A stretch of 64,000 nt of DNA from Apricaphanius iberus (lineage: Eukaryota > Chordata > Actinopteri > Cyprinodontiformes > Aphaniidae): assembly GCA_028564705.1 (NCBI GenBank), contig JAPXFQ010001662.1, positions 3,222,001-3,286,000 of the forward strand. The letters run 5' to 3'. Positions 61,691 to 64,000 of this stretch are shown in pieces (position 1 is the first letter of the stretch; every line of letters begins with the position of its first letter). The notes beneath the pieces were generated by a model that ran no database searches, had not been told where the DNA came from, and saw nothing but the letters and a program-made list of their open reading frames with translations. The position numbers and the translations under genes are program-made.

Positions 61691-64000
61691 TCTTTGCTGA
61701 ACTTACAGTATATCAGCATAATGGCAATAAATTTTAAAATTAAAACACAATGATGCAGAAGACGAAAAGAAGAAAAATTATTTTTGTTTTGCAAACAATA
61801 TAGCTGATCTCTAGAAATAAAAAAAAGTTCTGAAAACTTTCAAACAAGGAAGCAAAACAAATAAACAATGTCTGAGGAAATTGACAAGTGCTGAATCTTA
61901 GAGGGGATAACAAGAATGAAGCATGGGAGACAAATGTATAGTATACTTTTTCAACATCATTACAGGGTTCTGGTGCTTTATTGAGAAGGATGCAGCAGAT
62001 TGAGAAAGGCATGCTGCAAGCAAAAGGCAGAATACAAACAACAAAATAATAGTTGAAACATAAACAGGACAAAGAAGGGATATCAAAGTCACAAAATATC
62101 TAAATCCAGGTTTGATTTCTGATGTGAATCTTTCATAGTTTTTTCTGTTTAGGACTTAATTTGTACTGCTGAAGTTTGGACTTGGTCAGTTGTTGGTAAA
62201 TTATTCTGGAGCAGATGTTTTTGTAGTGTTTTGTTAGCATACCCTAGAATACTTTAAAAAGAGTCATGCTACACATATCTATAAAATAAACTAATATTGA
62301 ATACAATTTAAGACTCTTTTCTTCCAAAAACATATAATGTATATGTTTTTTTGGCTTGAAGGAGAGGCAAATATCATGTCCAGTCGTATTTTTTAAACTG
62401 TCAAACTAGGTTTGCCTAGCCCTGTACTTAAAAAGAACTTTCCCTGTGTAAACATGTTTTTCCTCAAAGAGTCTTCTACTCACTGGAGAACAAGTAAGTG
62501 AACACGCATAATCATTACATATTAATGTGCTGTCATGTTAATACAGCAGAATGTGTCCTCACTAACCTATCCTCAGGTGACTCGCCAACACAAACAATTG
62601 CATGATGATTACAGTGGTGGAGAACCCATGCAGAACTATAGACTTAGACAATAATAAATTCATGCCAGCAGGAGAATCCAGCCTGCTGGAAAAATAAAGC
62701 CTGAAAGTCCACCATTGTAGTGTGCAGATCCATAATGCAGAAATCCCAAAGGGGCAGCACCTGCCTTCTTACAGAGGGAGGAACCCACACAGACACCCAG
62801 TTTGTAGGGCCACTGGAGGCTGTTGTAGAGGTGCAGAGAGGGGCCCCTTAGCTGAAGGTCTTTGTTCCTCTTTCATGAGCTCCGCTTCCCTCTGATGATG
62901 GGCCCATTGTTTGAGCTTCCAGTGGACCTGCACCATTCAGGCCTGATGATAAAGCCCCCTTTCACGTAACTTAAGCAGGGGAAGAAGGAGGGAAAAGAGG
63001 AGTAAGGGGAGAAAGGCAGTGATAGAAGTGTGGAAAGGCAAAGGAGATGGGTTGAAGAAATTTAGGAGAAGGCTGGAGAAAGTGTGTTTTCATGGAAGAA
63101 AGAGTTCTGCAAGCGTGACGTGTGAGATCCTCAGATACATTTCTACAAAAAGTTGGAAAAGGAAGAAGAAAACAATAATAAGATCAAAAAAGATTATCGG
63201 AAGGAGCATGAAAACAAAAAGGTGCCTCCTGTTCTTAAACAGACTCCTGATCAAAGATAAGCCCTCAGGTGAACAGAAGGTTGTAGCTTTGCAGTAGTTT
63301 CGTGCTTGAAGAAAAACATAAAAATGCATTTATAAAATCTTGGTTGCATAATTTAGTCCGTTTACAGGATTGCGTGAAAGTCTTGGAAAAACTGTTCTCA
63401 TTGAACTTTGCTTAGAATGTATGCCACAATTAATGAGAGCTCATGTATGTGAGTTGCAATTTTCTTTTGCAGTGTGACACAAATGCCGCTTATGTAAGTA
63501 TGTATTTATTGTGTAACCATGCAACTAAACTAAACATGCCTCTTTTTGCCTGGAAAATAATGGAGGAGGAAAATTTGAGGAAGATGGAGGAAAGAAATAT
63601 GACCACTGTAGTTGTCATGCAAAACCGGAGGGGATGCTACAGAGAATGTCACACAGTGCTCGGTCATAACAGCAGGGTACTGCCTCTAGGCAGTCTCTGC
63701 CCTTTCTCCTCAACAGGATTATAGGGGTGAATGGTGAGCTCTCATCGTGGTCATGCGTTTCTTTTCCTGGTACGCGGACAGGAAAAAGCACAAGCAGGAA
63801 GCAGTTGAAGTTGTAAACACTAGCCAAGTACCACAGGAAGACATGGATTGAGGCCACAGGCCATAGAAAGGCGAGTAACAGGGATGAATGCGGCAGACGT
63901 TCACATCCGGCAGTAAAAGATTCAGCGGCTTTTCACTCAGATTAAAAGCAGCTAAACGGAAATCAAACACCCAAGGCATATTAAAGCGGATTAATCCATG

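Noticed and set aside
63019..63297. 92-codon Lys/Arg-rich frame
   Set aside because: The basic bias comes from A/G-rich low-complexity DNA; there is no domain or exon context.

Overview
The window is nuclear DNA from a ray-finned (teleost) fish. It is AT-rich, has long introns, and is dense in repeats typical of fish genomes: Tc1/mariner, hAT and Harbinger-type DNA elements, non-LTR retrotransposon pieces, tRNA-like SINEs and long (AT)n, (AAT)n and (CCAT)n microsatellites. No bacterial, viral or organellar gene content was seen. The species cannot be named from the sequence alone.

One protein-coding gene is clearly supported: ephrin-A3 (efna3, a or b paralogue unresolved), on the plus strand. 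Four coding exons are present, at 9389-9690, 11779-11844, 17538-17615 and 30527-30645, with GT/AG borders and matching phases. They join into 187 residues plus a stop. This covers most of the Eph-binding domain, the stalk and the C-terminal GPI-anchor signal. The first coding exon (signal peptide and start of the mature protein) is not in the window and must lie to the left, so positions 1-9388 are the 3' part of intron 1. The 3' UTR runs from 30646 to a likely poly(A) signal at 32016-32021 and contains an A10G21 homopolymer tract.

Layout: 1-9388 is intron 1, with Tc1 and other repeat remnants and some repeat-poor islands. 9691-11778 is intron 2, almost wholly one dead Tc1-like transposon. 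11845-17537 is intron 3, with a SAP-domain-like transposon ORF fragment, a diverged tandem duplication and dispersed repeats. 17616-30526 is intron 4, with several terminal-inverted-repeat (TIR) elements, a hAT end and a LINE reverse-transcriptase scrap. 32040-64000 is downstream DNA with no gene recognised. It holds a near full-length dead Tc1/mariner (36285-37629), a Harbinger-type MITE with a TTA target duplication (41066-41609), a TTTAA-flanked MITE (55448-55930), a hairpin-like hAT-type MITE (56085-56275), a LINE RT fragment (54731-54931) and long microsatellites.

No undescribed multi-gene system was found. The points most worth checking are the G21 tract in the efna3 3' UTR, the transposon that makes up intron 2, the symmetric exons 3 and 4 (possible in-frame isoforms), the SAP-like fragment beside a diverged duplication in intron 3, and repeat-poor islands that may be conserved regulatory DNA.
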